A DNA stretch of 64,000 nt from assembly GCA_016784735.1 (NCBI GenBank), contig JADHUC010000004.1, positions 38,689 through 102,688 on the forward strand, in the 5' to 3' direction. Shown here piece after piece: positions 50,889 to 59,311 of this stretch. This DNA is from Pirellulaceae bacterium. Lineage in GTDB: Bacteria; Planctomycetota; Planctomycetia; Pirellulales; Pirellulaceae. Within the stretch, counting starts at the first letter, position 1. Every line of letters begins with the position of its first letter. The notes beneath the pieces were generated by a model. It saw only the letters and a list, made by a program, of their open reading frames with translations. It was not told the origin of the DNA and did no database searches. The position numbers were made by a program, and so were the translations under genes.

Positions 50889-52962
50889 GTACTGGTTGGA
50901 CCTTCAAAATAGCCGCGGATTCCGCAGGGATTTCCCAACGAACGGTCTGGCCATATCGTACCTTCATACTCCGATCAGACTCCGGATAATCCTGGGACAC
51001 TTCGAACGTTCCCTTCTGCTTCAACCCGATGCTCTCGTCGGTCAACGTGAATCGTCCCTCCTGAGAACTCTCGTTCGGATTGAAGAGGAACACGAACCCC
51101 CGATCACCGACAATGTGCGCCGAGCCGTCGACCTTTCCGGCGGCGGGCCAGTCGGGCAGGTCCTTGCGAACTTTCAGATAGGCGATGTTTTTGCGTCCCC
51201 AATCGAGCCACTTGCGGATCTCCGCCTTGTCTTCGTCTGGAAGACCCGTTTTCGTAGGCATGTAGTAGAGCTGATTGGGCGAGCATGACAGGGCGCTGAG
51301 CATGATGTACTCCAGGTTGCCGTTGGGCCAGTTCGACGGACGTTGTTGGGCGCCCGACCTGGTGGGGAACGCCAGCGGTAGATCAAAATAGTGTGGAAAG
51401 AAGTTGTGGTGGACACGAACGCGTGACCACTTGCGGATCCGATCTCCGCCGATGATGTGCGGGCTGTCCGTGCCGGATTCGAGCAGCGTGAAACAGGCGT
51501 CAACATTTCGCAGGGACCAGACGCCAAGATCCATCGGCGGCCGACAGACGATGATATAGATATTCGGATACTGCCCGCGCACCGTGGCGATCAGTTGATC
51601 GAGCGCTCGCTGGCAAGCGTAGTTGGAATCGCCCGGCAGATGGTCGTGTTCGTCCGAGCTGCAATCCACCGGAACGACCGAGGTGTACCAGCCGCCGTCG
51701 CCGAAAAAGCTCCCGTCGATGCACCACGCCTTGTAGTAGCCGGTGGCCAATCCCTGCAGATTGATCTGCGTCAGCCAGTCCAGAAAAGGCTTGTTAGCCA
51801 GACAATTGGCTTTGTTTCGCGTTAATAACGGCGACTCGCCAGGTTGCGGGTCGCGAGCCATGAGCCAACCGGGTTTGTCGGGCCGGAACGGCTTACCATG
51901 TTGTTTCCACCATGGATGCGTGTTGTTCATCGTTGGCCACATGACGACTTTGATGTTCCGCTTCTTCGCGTGCTCGAGGGATTTCGTGACCAGCGGTCCG
52001 GGCGCGTACTGCTGGTCGCCGACCAGAGTATTCATCTTCTCGGTCTCTCCGCCCCACGGATGGCAGTCCGAAAGCCAGTCAATACCACATTCAGCCAGGA
52101 AGTCGAGCGATCTCATGTCCCCGTCGACCGCTTCCTTCGACGTGTATGTGTGGTGCTCCATTTCCGAATGCCAGCCACATGCCATCGGGACGAGTCCATG
52201 CCGGGGAGGACCCAAGATGGCCGAAGTCATCGCTACCATGGCGTCGGATTCCGAACGCAGCGGAAGCCCCTCCTGCTCCTGCTCGCCGGAGCGCCTCTGG
52301 TAGACGCCAAAGTAGATTGGTTCACACCGTAGTTTCTCACCGGCTTCGACCTTCAGACTTGGGACATAGGCTAAAACGACCTGATTTCCAGTGACGCTGG
52401 AAGCGTCGAACGGCATCTCAACGCCCGTGAAGAAGCCGCCCTTAGCAGTGCGACCGAAAAACGTGCAAACCGGTTCCATTCCAGGAGGTCGCTCGAACTT
52501 TGGGTAGCGATACTTGACGATGTTCAAATCGTCGACGTTGAAGGCCGGCCGACTTAGCACAACCTTCTTCAATCCGCAATCACGGCGGGCGGTGAGGCTT
52601 ATCCGCTTTTCCGCAAAGTGATTTTCTCCGCCGAGTGTGTACGTCACGTCGACCGTCATCTGATCGGCCCGGTAGCGGACCTGCAATACTCCGTCACCAA
52701 GCTTCAGCGACGAAAGCTCTGCCTCCGACAGATCAAAACGAAAACTCACTGCCTCGACAGCAAACTCGTCTCCGCTGACCCGATAAGTCTCGCCGGTCAG
52801 CTTGTTCTCGATCGCTGAGAGCGTCCCCATGTTCCGGTCAAAACACAAACCCACTCGGCCGTTTTCCAGGACCAGCGGCTCCTCGCCTTGTGCTTCGAGG
52901 GCACGCGCCGGAACAAGGCCAATAAGACAGACAGCGGCAATGATAAGGTGATTGTTCATCAT
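50872..52962 (-). CDS. Secreted GH27/GH36-like TIM-barrel protein (paralogue without LamG)
   Basis: 696 aa. ATG 52962 follows GGGAGAACGAGTAAG; an in-frame start at 53022 is rejected. Signal peptide 1-24 (ARALEAQ). It is a paralogue of the gene at 28068 but lacks the LamG module. It keeps the beta-sandwich ~30-260 (LVLENGRVGLCFDRNMGTLS), the TIM barrel ~280-590 (RSLDFLAECGIDWLSDCHPW, IKVVMWPTMNNTHPWWKQHG, KAWCIDGSFFGDGGW) and the C-domain with LPDWPAAGKVDGSAHI. Asp in WCIDGS and WLSDCH are candidate catalytic residues. The final GAHF and stop codon come from a palindromic repeat, so the original C-terminus may have been longer or different. Confidence 0.68.
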   Translation of the reverse strand: MMNNHLIIAAVCLIGLVPARALEAQGEEPLVLENGRVGLCFDRNMGTLSAIENKLTGETYRVSGDEFAVEAVSFRFDLSEAELSSLKLGDGVLQVRYRADQMTVDVTYTLGGENHFAEKRISLTARRDCGLKKVVLSRPAFNVDDLNIVKYRYPKFERPPGMEPVCTFFGRTAKGGFFTGVEMPFDASSVTGNQVVLAYVPSLKVEAGEKLRCEPIYFGVYQRRSGEQEQEGLPLRSESDAMVAMTSAILGPPRHGLVPMACGWHSEMEHHTYTSKEAVDGDMRSLDFLAECGIDWLSDCHPWGGETEKMNTLVGDQQYAPGPLVTKSLEHAKKRNIKVVMWPTMNNTHPWWKQHGKPFRPDKPGWLMARDPQPGESPLLTRNKANCLANKPFLDWLTQINLQGLATGYYKAWCIDGSFFGDGGWYTSVVPVDCSSDEHDHLPGDSNYACQRALDQLIATVRGQYPNIYIIVCRPPMDLGVWSLRNVDACFTLLESGTDSPHIIGGDRIRKWSRVRVHHNFFPHYFDLPLAFPTRSGAQQRPSNWPNGNLEYIMLSALSCSPNQLYYMPTKTGLPDEDKAEIRKWLDWGRKNIAYLKVRKDLPDWPAAGKVDGSAHIVGDRGFVFLFNPNESSQEGRFTLTDESIGLKQKGTFEVSQDYPESDRSMKVRYGQTVRWEIPAESAAILKVQPVRGAHF

Positions 52963-53197
52963 CTTACTCGTTCTCCCAGTTGGCCAGTCTTGTCTATGAA
53001 CCGCACCAAAGCAACAGCCCATTGATCAACAAACGTCGCTGCAGCGCGATTGGCCCGCGCCATGCGTGCGGACGTGAAACATTCTCCCTCCGGTTCCAAT
53101 CCATTTGCCGCTCGCCCTCCGACCGGGTAAATTAGCCGGAATAGTTGCACGACACACCTTGTCCGCGGCCTGAAACCCCAACCTGGAGTGCGAAACC

Positions 53198-55132
53198 ATG
53201 CGACATCTGCACCTGCTGATCACGGTTCTGGTCTTGACTCTCACCGGCGCGAGTAAGGCCGAGACGTTGACGATGCCCAGAGCCGATCGGCCCGAGTGGC
53301 TCTCGAAGGACGGCTTGGTCATGGCCGGCAGTTGGGAGTCGTTGCCGTTTCGTGTGCGGCGTGACGGGGCACCCGGCTACACGCCGACGGCCGAGCAACT
53401 CGCTGGCAACCGGCGGGAACACAGCGACGAGATGATCCAACGCCTTAAGGCCCTGGGCGTCACTTTCGTTATGACGCACTGCTACAAGGGCGGTGGACTG
53501 AAACTGGAGCGCGACAGCATGGCCGATGCTGTCGACTTTGCAGAGCGTTGTCACAAGGCGGGCCTCCACGTCGGCACCTACACCTATAGCGGCGCCTTCA
53601 TTTGGGAAACGCTGTTCGAAGAGGTTCCGGAGGCCAAGGATTGGGTCTTGCTCGACGAAGATGGGGAGCCATTACCCTACGGTAGTGCAACGTACCGCTA
53701 CTACTGGAATCGCAACCATCCGGATGCCGTCGAGTTCTATAAGAAACTCATACATTTCGCGGTCAACGACATCGGGGTCGATCTGGTCCACCTGGACAAT
53801 TACGCCCGTGGGCCCGGCTACGGTGCCTGCTCGACAGAACGATTTCGCAAGTATCTGGCCGAGACGTTTAAGCCTGAACAACTGAAGCTGATGGGTCTGG
53901 AGAGTGCCGACCGGGCGACGCCTCCTAAGAAGGATCACCCAAATGCCTTTCTCCAGCATGCCTGGCAGGACTTCCGCTGTCGTTCGCTGACCGACTCGTA
54001 CCATGAAATGAGCCGCTACGCGCGGAGCCTTCGAAAGGACGTCCTCATGGAATGCAATCCGGGGGGATTGCGAGCGCGGGTAAACCCGCCGGTCGATCAC
54101 GGGCGACTGCTCGAAGGAGGCGAGGCGACCTGGAACGAAGGGTTCATCGGCGGCTTCCAGAACGGGAAACTGCAGACCGCCATCCCAACATACAAGCTGG
54201 CCCGGCGCATGGACAATATGGTCTTCCGCTACGTTCGCAACCCGATGCAGATGGCCGAAGCAATGGCCTTCAATCTCGATTGCCTGGGGTGCATTTGCTG
54301 GTACGAGTATGGCGAGCTTTCGGACTATCCAGGTTCGCACGGAAAACCGCTCGATCCCGATACCGTGCCCTTCGTACAATTCTACCGGAATCGCCGCGAG
54401 TTGTTCCGAGACACCGACGTTGTGGCGGACGTGGCCGTGCTGCGGAGCTTTCCTTCGCAGGTGTTCGGGCCAGCGGAATTCGCGAAGCTGACGGCCCGCG
54501 CCGTGGACGAGTTGATTGCCGGACAGGCCTGCTTCCAGATCATCAGCGACCAGCATCTTGCAGAACTAGACCGCTATCGGGTGCTTGTGCTGGCCGGTTG
54601 CGGAGCCATGTCGGACGAGCATGCGGCCCACGTGCGACAGTTCGTCGAAGCGGGTGGCCGGCTGTGCGTGACGGGCCCGCTGGCGACGTATGACGAGTGG
54701 ATGTTCCCGCGCGAGAAGCCGTCGCTGGCCGATCTGCCGACCGAGCGGGTGATTCGCGTGGAGGAGAGCGACAACGTGGCCAAAGCCGTTGAACTCGCGT
54801 TGGACCAGAAACCTTCGCTCGGGCTTTCGCCCAAAGCAGGTTCTCCGGGAAGTGGTGCGACCGAGGACAGTCTGCTGGGCGTGTGCGTAGAGCTGACCGC
54901 GCGGGGAAATCAACGGTTTGTTCATCTGGTCAACTATCGTGGAGCCGATCCCGCGAAAGACATCACGGTGCGGCTCCGCATTCCGGATGGGTGCCGCGTG
55001 AAGGACGTGGTCCTTGCGACTCCGGGGCGCGAACAGGATCTGAAGGTCGCGCATGCTAGCGAAGGGGGCTTCGTGACATTTGTCGTACCCCGCCTGGACA
55101 TCTACGAAGTGGCTGTTGTTTCCGTGCAGTAG
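53198..55132 (+). CDS. Secreted GH42-like TIM-barrel protein
   Basis: 644 aa from ATG 53198, preceded by CTGGAGTGC. Signal peptide 1-21 (LTLTGASKA). Residues ~45-400 look like a TIM barrel (EMIQRLKALGVTFVMTHCYK, GLHVGTYTYSGAFIWETLFE, IGVDLVHLDNYARGPGYGAC). Residues ~415-540 resemble the glutamine-amidotransferase-like trimerisation domain of GH42 beta-galactosidases (VVADVAVLRSFPSQVFGPAE; LDRYRVLVLAGCGAMSDEHA; VEAGGRLCVTGPLA). A small beta-domain ends the protein (RGNQRFVHLVNYRG). Probably a glycosidase; linkage unknown. It is convergent with the SnoaL-like gene, with a 7-bp gap. Confidence 0.7.
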   Translation: MRHLHLLITVLVLTLTGASKAETLTMPRADRPEWLSKDGLVMAGSWESLPFRVRRDGAPGYTPTAEQLAGNRREHSDEMIQRLKALGVTFVMTHCYKGGGLKLERDSMADAVDFAERCHKAGLHVGTYTYSGAFIWETLFEEVPEAKDWVLLDEDGEPLPYGSATYRYYWNRNHPDAVEFYKKLIHFAVNDIGVDLVHLDNYARGPGYGACSTERFRKYLAETFKPEQLKLMGLESADRATPPKKDHPNAFLQHAWQDFRCRSLTDSYHEMSRYARSLRKDVLMECNPGGLRARVNPPVDHGRLLEGGEATWNEGFIGGFQNGKLQTAIPTYKLARRMDNMVFRYVRNPMQMAEAMAFNLDCLGCICWYEYGELSDYPGSHGKPLDPDTVPFVQFYRNRRELFRDTDVVADVAVLRSFPSQVFGPAEFAKLTARAVDELIAGQACFQIISDQHLAELDRYRVLVLAGCGAMSDEHAAHVRQFVEAGGRLCVTGPLATYDEWMFPREKPSLADLPTERVIRVEESDNVAKAVELALDQKPSLGLSPKAGSPGSGATEDSLLGVCVELTARGNQRFVHLVNYRGADPAKDITVRLRIPDGCRVKDVVLATPGREQDLKVAHASEGGFVTFVVPRLDIYEVAVVSVQ

Positions 55133-55139
55133 CAGGCAC

Positions 55140-55640
55140 CTACTCAGGGATAGGAATATTGCTGTTCCAAACACAGTGAGTCGATACCCAGGACCCATCC
55201 GGCTTGCGTTTCAGGATGAAGATGCCTTTGCCGTCTTCCTTGAAGGGCTCGCCTTCTGCTTTGGGTTTTCCCACGCAGGTGTAATTGACATGCACAAACG
55301 AGATGGGATTGCCTATTTTGATTTCCTCCACGGACATTTTTTCAACCGATTCGTAGTCCTCGAAATACGGTCGGTTATGCTCCATACAGGCTTCGATGCC
55401 CTTTACAGTCGCGCCATTCGGAGGTAGCCACACAACATCCTCGGTCCAGAAGGCCCGATAGGCGTCGATGTCGCCTGCGGTGACGGTGTCGCAATATCGC
55501 TTGATCCATTCTTTGATCGCTTTCACGTCCGCATCGGCGTCCGATGCTCTTTCGGCGAGCTGTTGAGGCTGCTGACTGAACGCGGCAGATGCCAAAGATA
55601 CAAGCAGGAGCAAGGTAACGAGATTGACCAAGTACTTCAT
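55140..55640 (-). CDS. Secreted SnoaL/DUF4440-like protein
   Basis: 166 aa. ATG 55640 is preceded by AAAAGGAGACTCCAG; a start at 55664 lacks this. Signal peptide 1-23 (LLLVSLASAAFS). The rest is a single NTF2-like cone fold: VKAIKEWIKRYCDTVTAGDI, AYRAFWTEDVVWLPPNGATV, ACMEHNRPYF and a final strand GSWVSTHCVWNSNIP. Members include ketosteroid isomerase relatives and many binding proteins without catalysis; length is typical. No function is assigned. It lies between two carbohydrate genes on the opposite strand. Confidence 0.82.
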   Translation of the reverse strand: MKYLVNLVTLLLLVSLASAAFSQQPQQLAERASDADADVKAIKEWIKRYCDTVTAGDIDAYRAFWTEDVVWLPPNGATVKGIEACMEHNRPYFEDYESVEKMSVEEIKIGNPISFVHVNYTCVGKPKAEGEPFKEDGKGIFILKRKPDGSWVSTHCVWNSNIPIPE

Positions 55641-55840
55641 CTGGAGTCTCCTTTTGCCGGTCAAGAGGTTTCAGTTCGGCCACGGTTCAATGTCAACCAT
55701 CTTAGAATGGCCTTCCTGCGCAGTCTACAACGCACGCGGATCTGGCTGAGGGTCCGAATGATGCGCAGAAGCTTGTGGGGGGCGTCCGGTCGATGTAGGC
55801 TGTTGGTCAAGTGACGCTACATGCACGCGGAGGTGAAACA

Positions 55841-57280
55841 ATGAACAACGAAGCTAGTTCCGTCCCGAGTCGTCTGTTTTATCGTCGTCGAATTCTGTTC
55901 TTCGCGGCGGCTGGAGTTCTGATGACGTTCGTCCAGCTTCCGGCCGTTGCTGGAGACGAAGCCGGTGTGAAGAAACAGCTACCGGCGTTCCCTGGGGCCG
56001 AGGGCTTTGGCATGTTCAGCCGTGGCGGGCGCGATGGGAAAGTGTTCGTTGTCACCAATCTCGACGGTCGCGGGCCGGGTAGCCTCCGCGAGGCCGTGGA
56101 TGCGGAAGGCCCGCGGATCGTGGTCTTCGCCGTCGGTGGGACGATTGATCTGGGCGGGCCGCTTCCGATCCGTAACCCTTATTGCACGATCGCCGGCCAG
56201 ACGGCGCCGGGCGGCGGCATCACGCTGAAAAACGGATCGTTGATTCCTCAAGCCAATCACCTCATCGTGCGCTACATCCGCTGCCGCCTGGGCGAGCAGG
56301 CAGGCGCCCCAGGATCGGTGGATGCGGTGAGCATCTACCATCCGCTGGACAAGGATGATCCGGACCGGCCGGTTGCCAGCAATATCATTCTGGATCACGT
56401 CTCGGCGTCGTGGGGAACCGACGAAGTGCTCTCGGTCACCGGGTCGGTTGATAACGTGACGGTTCAGTGGTCGATTGTCAGCGAGGGCGTCACGACACAC
56501 AACTGCGGTTCGCTGCTGCGGCCAAGCGTCGAGTGTCACATGAGCTTCCATCATAACCTGTACGCTCACAACCGCAGTCGCAACCCGTTCGCCGGAAGTT
56601 ACCGCGACCGGGCCAACCACTGTGACTGGCGCAACAACGTCATCTACAACGGCGGCGATGGTCACGGAGGCACCAACTGGCACAAGCTGTATCCCGACCG
56701 CTGGGGTCCGGACAACGTCGGGCGCCTGCGATTGAACTGCGTGGCCAACTACTGGATCCGAGGCCCCCAAGGCTCCGGCACGATCTACCGCGGAGGCGAC
56801 CAGGCCACGATCCACCAGTCGGGCAACCTGCACGACGATACCAAGAACGGCATACTGGACGGCGTCGATAAGGGCTGGGCCGTGTTCGCCAACTACCATG
56901 AGAAGGCCAGGTTCACCCGAGCAGCCAACGAGTTCTCATATCCCAGAGTGACCACGGACTCGGCCGACGTGGCACTCGAACGCGTCCTGAACGAAGCCGG
57001 CGCCAGCAAGCCACAACGGGACGCTGTCGACCGCCGCCTGGTCCAAGAGGTCCGCACCGGAAAAGGCAAAGTCATCCGTTCGGTCAGCGAGGTCGGCGGC
57101 TGGCCCGAACTGGCCGCGGGCACCGCTCCTGCGGACAGCGACCAGGACGGCATGCCGGATGCCTGGGAGAAGACTCACGGTTTGAACCCAGCCGCAGCGG
57201 GCGACAGCCGGCTCGACGCGGACAACGACGGTTACACGAACGTCGAGGAATACCTCAACGGAACCGATCCCACCGAGTAG
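55841..57280 (+). CDS. Secreted PL1-like pectate lyase with C-terminal calcium-binding repeats (second copy)
   Basis: 479 aa from ATG 55841 after GGAGGTGAAACA; a start at 55811 is rejected. Signal peptide ~1-37. The beta-helix domain ~45-390 has FPGAEGFGMFSRGGRDGKVF, VTNLDGRGPGSLREAVDAEG, CTIAGQTAPGGGITLKNGSL and ILDHVSASWGTDEVLS, closely parallel to the protein at 23522. The C-terminus has DSDQDGMPDAWEKTHGLNP and DADNDGYTNVEEYLNGTDP, calcium-binding loops that may anchor or stabilise it. It is expected to cleave polygalacturonate or a related acidic polymer. A strong hairpin follows 15 bp after the stop. Confidence 0.82.
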   Translation: MNNEASSVPSRLFYRRRILFFAAAGVLMTFVQLPAVAGDEAGVKKQLPAFPGAEGFGMFSRGGRDGKVFVVTNLDGRGPGSLREAVDAEGPRIVVFAVGGTIDLGGPLPIRNPYCTIAGQTAPGGGITLKNGSLIPQANHLIVRYIRCRLGEQAGAPGSVDAVSIYHPLDKDDPDRPVASNIILDHVSASWGTDEVLSVTGSVDNVTVQWSIVSEGVTTHNCGSLLRPSVECHMSFHHNLYAHNRSRNPFAGSYRDRANHCDWRNNVIYNGGDGHGGTNWHKLYPDRWGPDNVGRLRLNCVANYWIRGPQGSGTIYRGGDQATIHQSGNLHDDTKNGILDGVDKGWAVFANYHEKARFTRAANEFSYPRVTTDSADVALERVLNEAGASKPQRDAVDRRLVQEVRTGKGKVIRSVSEVGGWPELAAGTAPADSDQDGMPDAWEKTHGLNPAAAGDSRLDADNDGYTNVEEYLNGTDPTE

Positions 57281-57295
57281 GTACCGGCGCAGAAT

Positions 57296-57328
57296 AGAAA
57301 CCCGGTTTTTCGGAAAAACCGGGTTTCT
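57296..57328. terminator. Hairpin after the pectate lyase gene
   Basis: A perfect 15-bp stem, AGAAACCCGGTTTTT (57296-57310) with its complement at 57314-57328, has a 3-nt loop CGG. It lies between convergent genes and could terminate both. The stem's own U-rich stretch is internal, so a repeat element is an alternative reading. Confidence 0.6.
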
Positions 57329-57375
57329 GTCACCGGTTCAATCTCCGAAAACTTGTGGTGAGGCACTTACGTCGA

Positions 57376-59310
57376 CTATTCGCGGCGTTCTTCTTGCCAC
57401 TGGTGGATGGTGTCGACAATCGCCTCTTCCCAGCAGTCCGGGTAAATGAGGTTGGCCAGTTCGTGATAGGAACTGCCACCCGTGGTGGGATTGTCGAGCA
57501 TCGCACGGAACTGTGTTCGCATTCGGTCCAGGCACCGGTCGTACGTTTCCCCGTGGATGCTGGCCCACGTCGTCACCTTGACGTCGCCATCGGCTAACAG
57601 ACGCCAATGGTCCAAGTTGGTGTTTGCGCCAGCCATGATCGACAACTCGTCGACGATCCCTTCACGGACAATGGTCTCGGCATCCACGTACATCCAGTTC
57701 GCTCGCACCGGATCGGCAACCGTCGTCGAGGTGATCATCACCAGACGCTTACCGGAACCGGCGGCCAGCTTCTTGGCCTCGCGGAGGAAATCGGTGAAGA
57801 AGTCGGCTTTCAATTGCACAAAGCGGAGTTCGTCGAGGCTGTCGGCCTCGGCGGTCCGCGGGTCCTTGCCGTATCGGCGGATATATTCCTGGACGACCGG
57901 CTCGTTGAATCCATAGCCGCGTGCCCCTTCGTTACCGCCGCCCGATGTTCGCCCCGGCCATGGCGAGTGGGACCGAGGTGAGAACTTGATGCCGTCGATG
58001 TCGTACTGGAGCAATTCCCGCACCTGGTCAAGCCGGTACTTGCGCACCGCCGGATACGCATAGCAAGGCACTCCGGGAACGTGCTTCGTGCCGTCCTTGC
58101 TGACCCAGGTGTACTCCGGATGTTGCTGGAAAAACTCGGTTTCCGGGGCGTAGTACATGCTGTCGAACACCGTGACCCAGGCGTAGACCTCCATGCCGTG
58201 CTTGTGTGCGTACTTGGCGCAACAGGCCAACGGGTCAATCTTGCGCATCACCATGCCCATGCGGCGGTGCAGCGAGGGGATGTTCGCACAGCAGCCGTCG
58301 AGGCCCTCGGTCGTGAATCTCTCGAACACATTCTCATAGGCCGGCGTCATCACCTTCGTGTGATAACAGACAGCCCCGCACACGGACACGCGGAAGTAGA
58401 CTCGATCGACGCCATAGTGCGCGCACATCGCCATCAACCGCTCCATTTCGGCGTCGCAGTCACGCATATCCCAGGCGTCGGTGCCGATACAGATGTCGAA
58501 GAAATCCAGATTGATCGTGAGCTCCTTGCCCGTCAGTTCGCCCACCGATTTGCCGAGGATTCGCGGAGCCTTTGGCAAAGGCTCGTTGCGCGCAACCGCG
58601 GGAGTCACGACAGGACCGGGCTTGAGCCGCGCGACGGGCTCGATCTGCAAGTCGTCGATGGCGCCGCGCATCCACGAATGTCCCTGCTCGCTTCCCACCC
58701 AGAAGACTTCGCCCAACTTCTCCGGGAACTGCGTGCCCGTGGCTTCCGCTACCTTCTGACCGTCGATGAAGAACTGGGCGGCCTGCTGCGATTTGTCGGC
58801 GGTACACTCGATGTGGTGCCAAGTGCCGGCTTCCCACTCGATGGGCGCCGTGGCCATGGCGAACCAATCGTCGCCGAAGTTGACGCCTTTGGCGCGCCCC
58901 TGATTGTCGCTGAAGTAGAAAACGAAGTAGTTGGTGCCGGCCCGCTTCAGGATGCCGATTCGGTTCTTCATGTCGGCCGTCTCGTGCCAGAAGTAGACCA
59001 GCCGCCGGTAGAAGTAGTCCCGAAGCGGCTTCTCGTGTCGCAGCCAGAACGAGATGGTGAAGGCGTCGGTATTGAAGCCGTCCGTGGGATAGGCCAACAC
59101 TGCGGGCCGGTGGACGATCGCGGCCTGGCCCTCGTGCCCATCGCCAAACCGTATGCCGTCGGCCTTTGCCGCGGCGGTACCCGACTCGCCCTTCAGGTCA
59201 CCATCAAAACGAAGGCGGATCGTCTTTTCTGCGCCCGGCGTGGAGGCAGCGAAGATGATTGATACGGCCATCAGGACCAGGTAGTGGACCATCGTTCTCA
59301 TGGCGCCCAT
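57376..59310 (-). CDS. Secreted LamG plus GHL10-like TIM-barrel protein
   Basis: 644 aa. ATG 59310 is preceded by AAAGGACAATTGA, which lies in the end of the upstream gene. Signal peptide 1-27. A LamG-like domain covers ~30-230 (FNTDAFTISFWLRHEKPLRD; WHHIECTADKSQQAAQFFID). Residues ~265-640 form a TIM barrel like the glycosyl-hydrolase-like 10 / DUF4015 group (MAMCAHYGVDRVYFRVSVCG, KYAHKHGMEVYAWVTVFDSM, RELLQYDIDGIKFSPRSHSP, DELSIMAGANTNLDHWRLLA). Likely a secreted or surface glycosidase. It forms a two-gene operon with 59312-60673 (stop and start separated by 1 bp). Confidence 0.72.
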   Translation of the reverse strand: MGAMRTMVHYLVLMAVSIIFAASTPGAEKTIRLRFDGDLKGESGTAAAKADGIRFGDGHEGQAAIVHRPAVLAYPTDGFNTDAFTISFWLRHEKPLRDYFYRRLVYFWHETADMKNRIGILKRAGTNYFVFYFSDNQGRAKGVNFGDDWFAMATAPIEWEAGTWHHIECTADKSQQAAQFFIDGQKVAEATGTQFPEKLGEVFWVGSEQGHSWMRGAIDDLQIEPVARLKPGPVVTPAVARNEPLPKAPRILGKSVGELTGKELTINLDFFDICIGTDAWDMRDCDAEMERLMAMCAHYGVDRVYFRVSVCGAVCYHTKVMTPAYENVFERFTTEGLDGCCANIPSLHRRMGMVMRKIDPLACCAKYAHKHGMEVYAWVTVFDSMYYAPETEFFQQHPEYTWVSKDGTKHVPGVPCYAYPAVRKYRLDQVRELLQYDIDGIKFSPRSHSPWPGRTSGGGNEGARGYGFNEPVVQEYIRRYGKDPRTAEADSLDELRFVQLKADFFTDFLREAKKLAAGSGKRLVMITSTTVADPVRANWMYVDAETIVREGIVDELSIMAGANTNLDHWRLLADGDVKVTTWASIHGETYDRCLDRMRTQFRAMLDNPTTGGSSYHELANLIYPDCWEEAIVDTIHQWQEERRE

Positions 59311-59311
59311 T

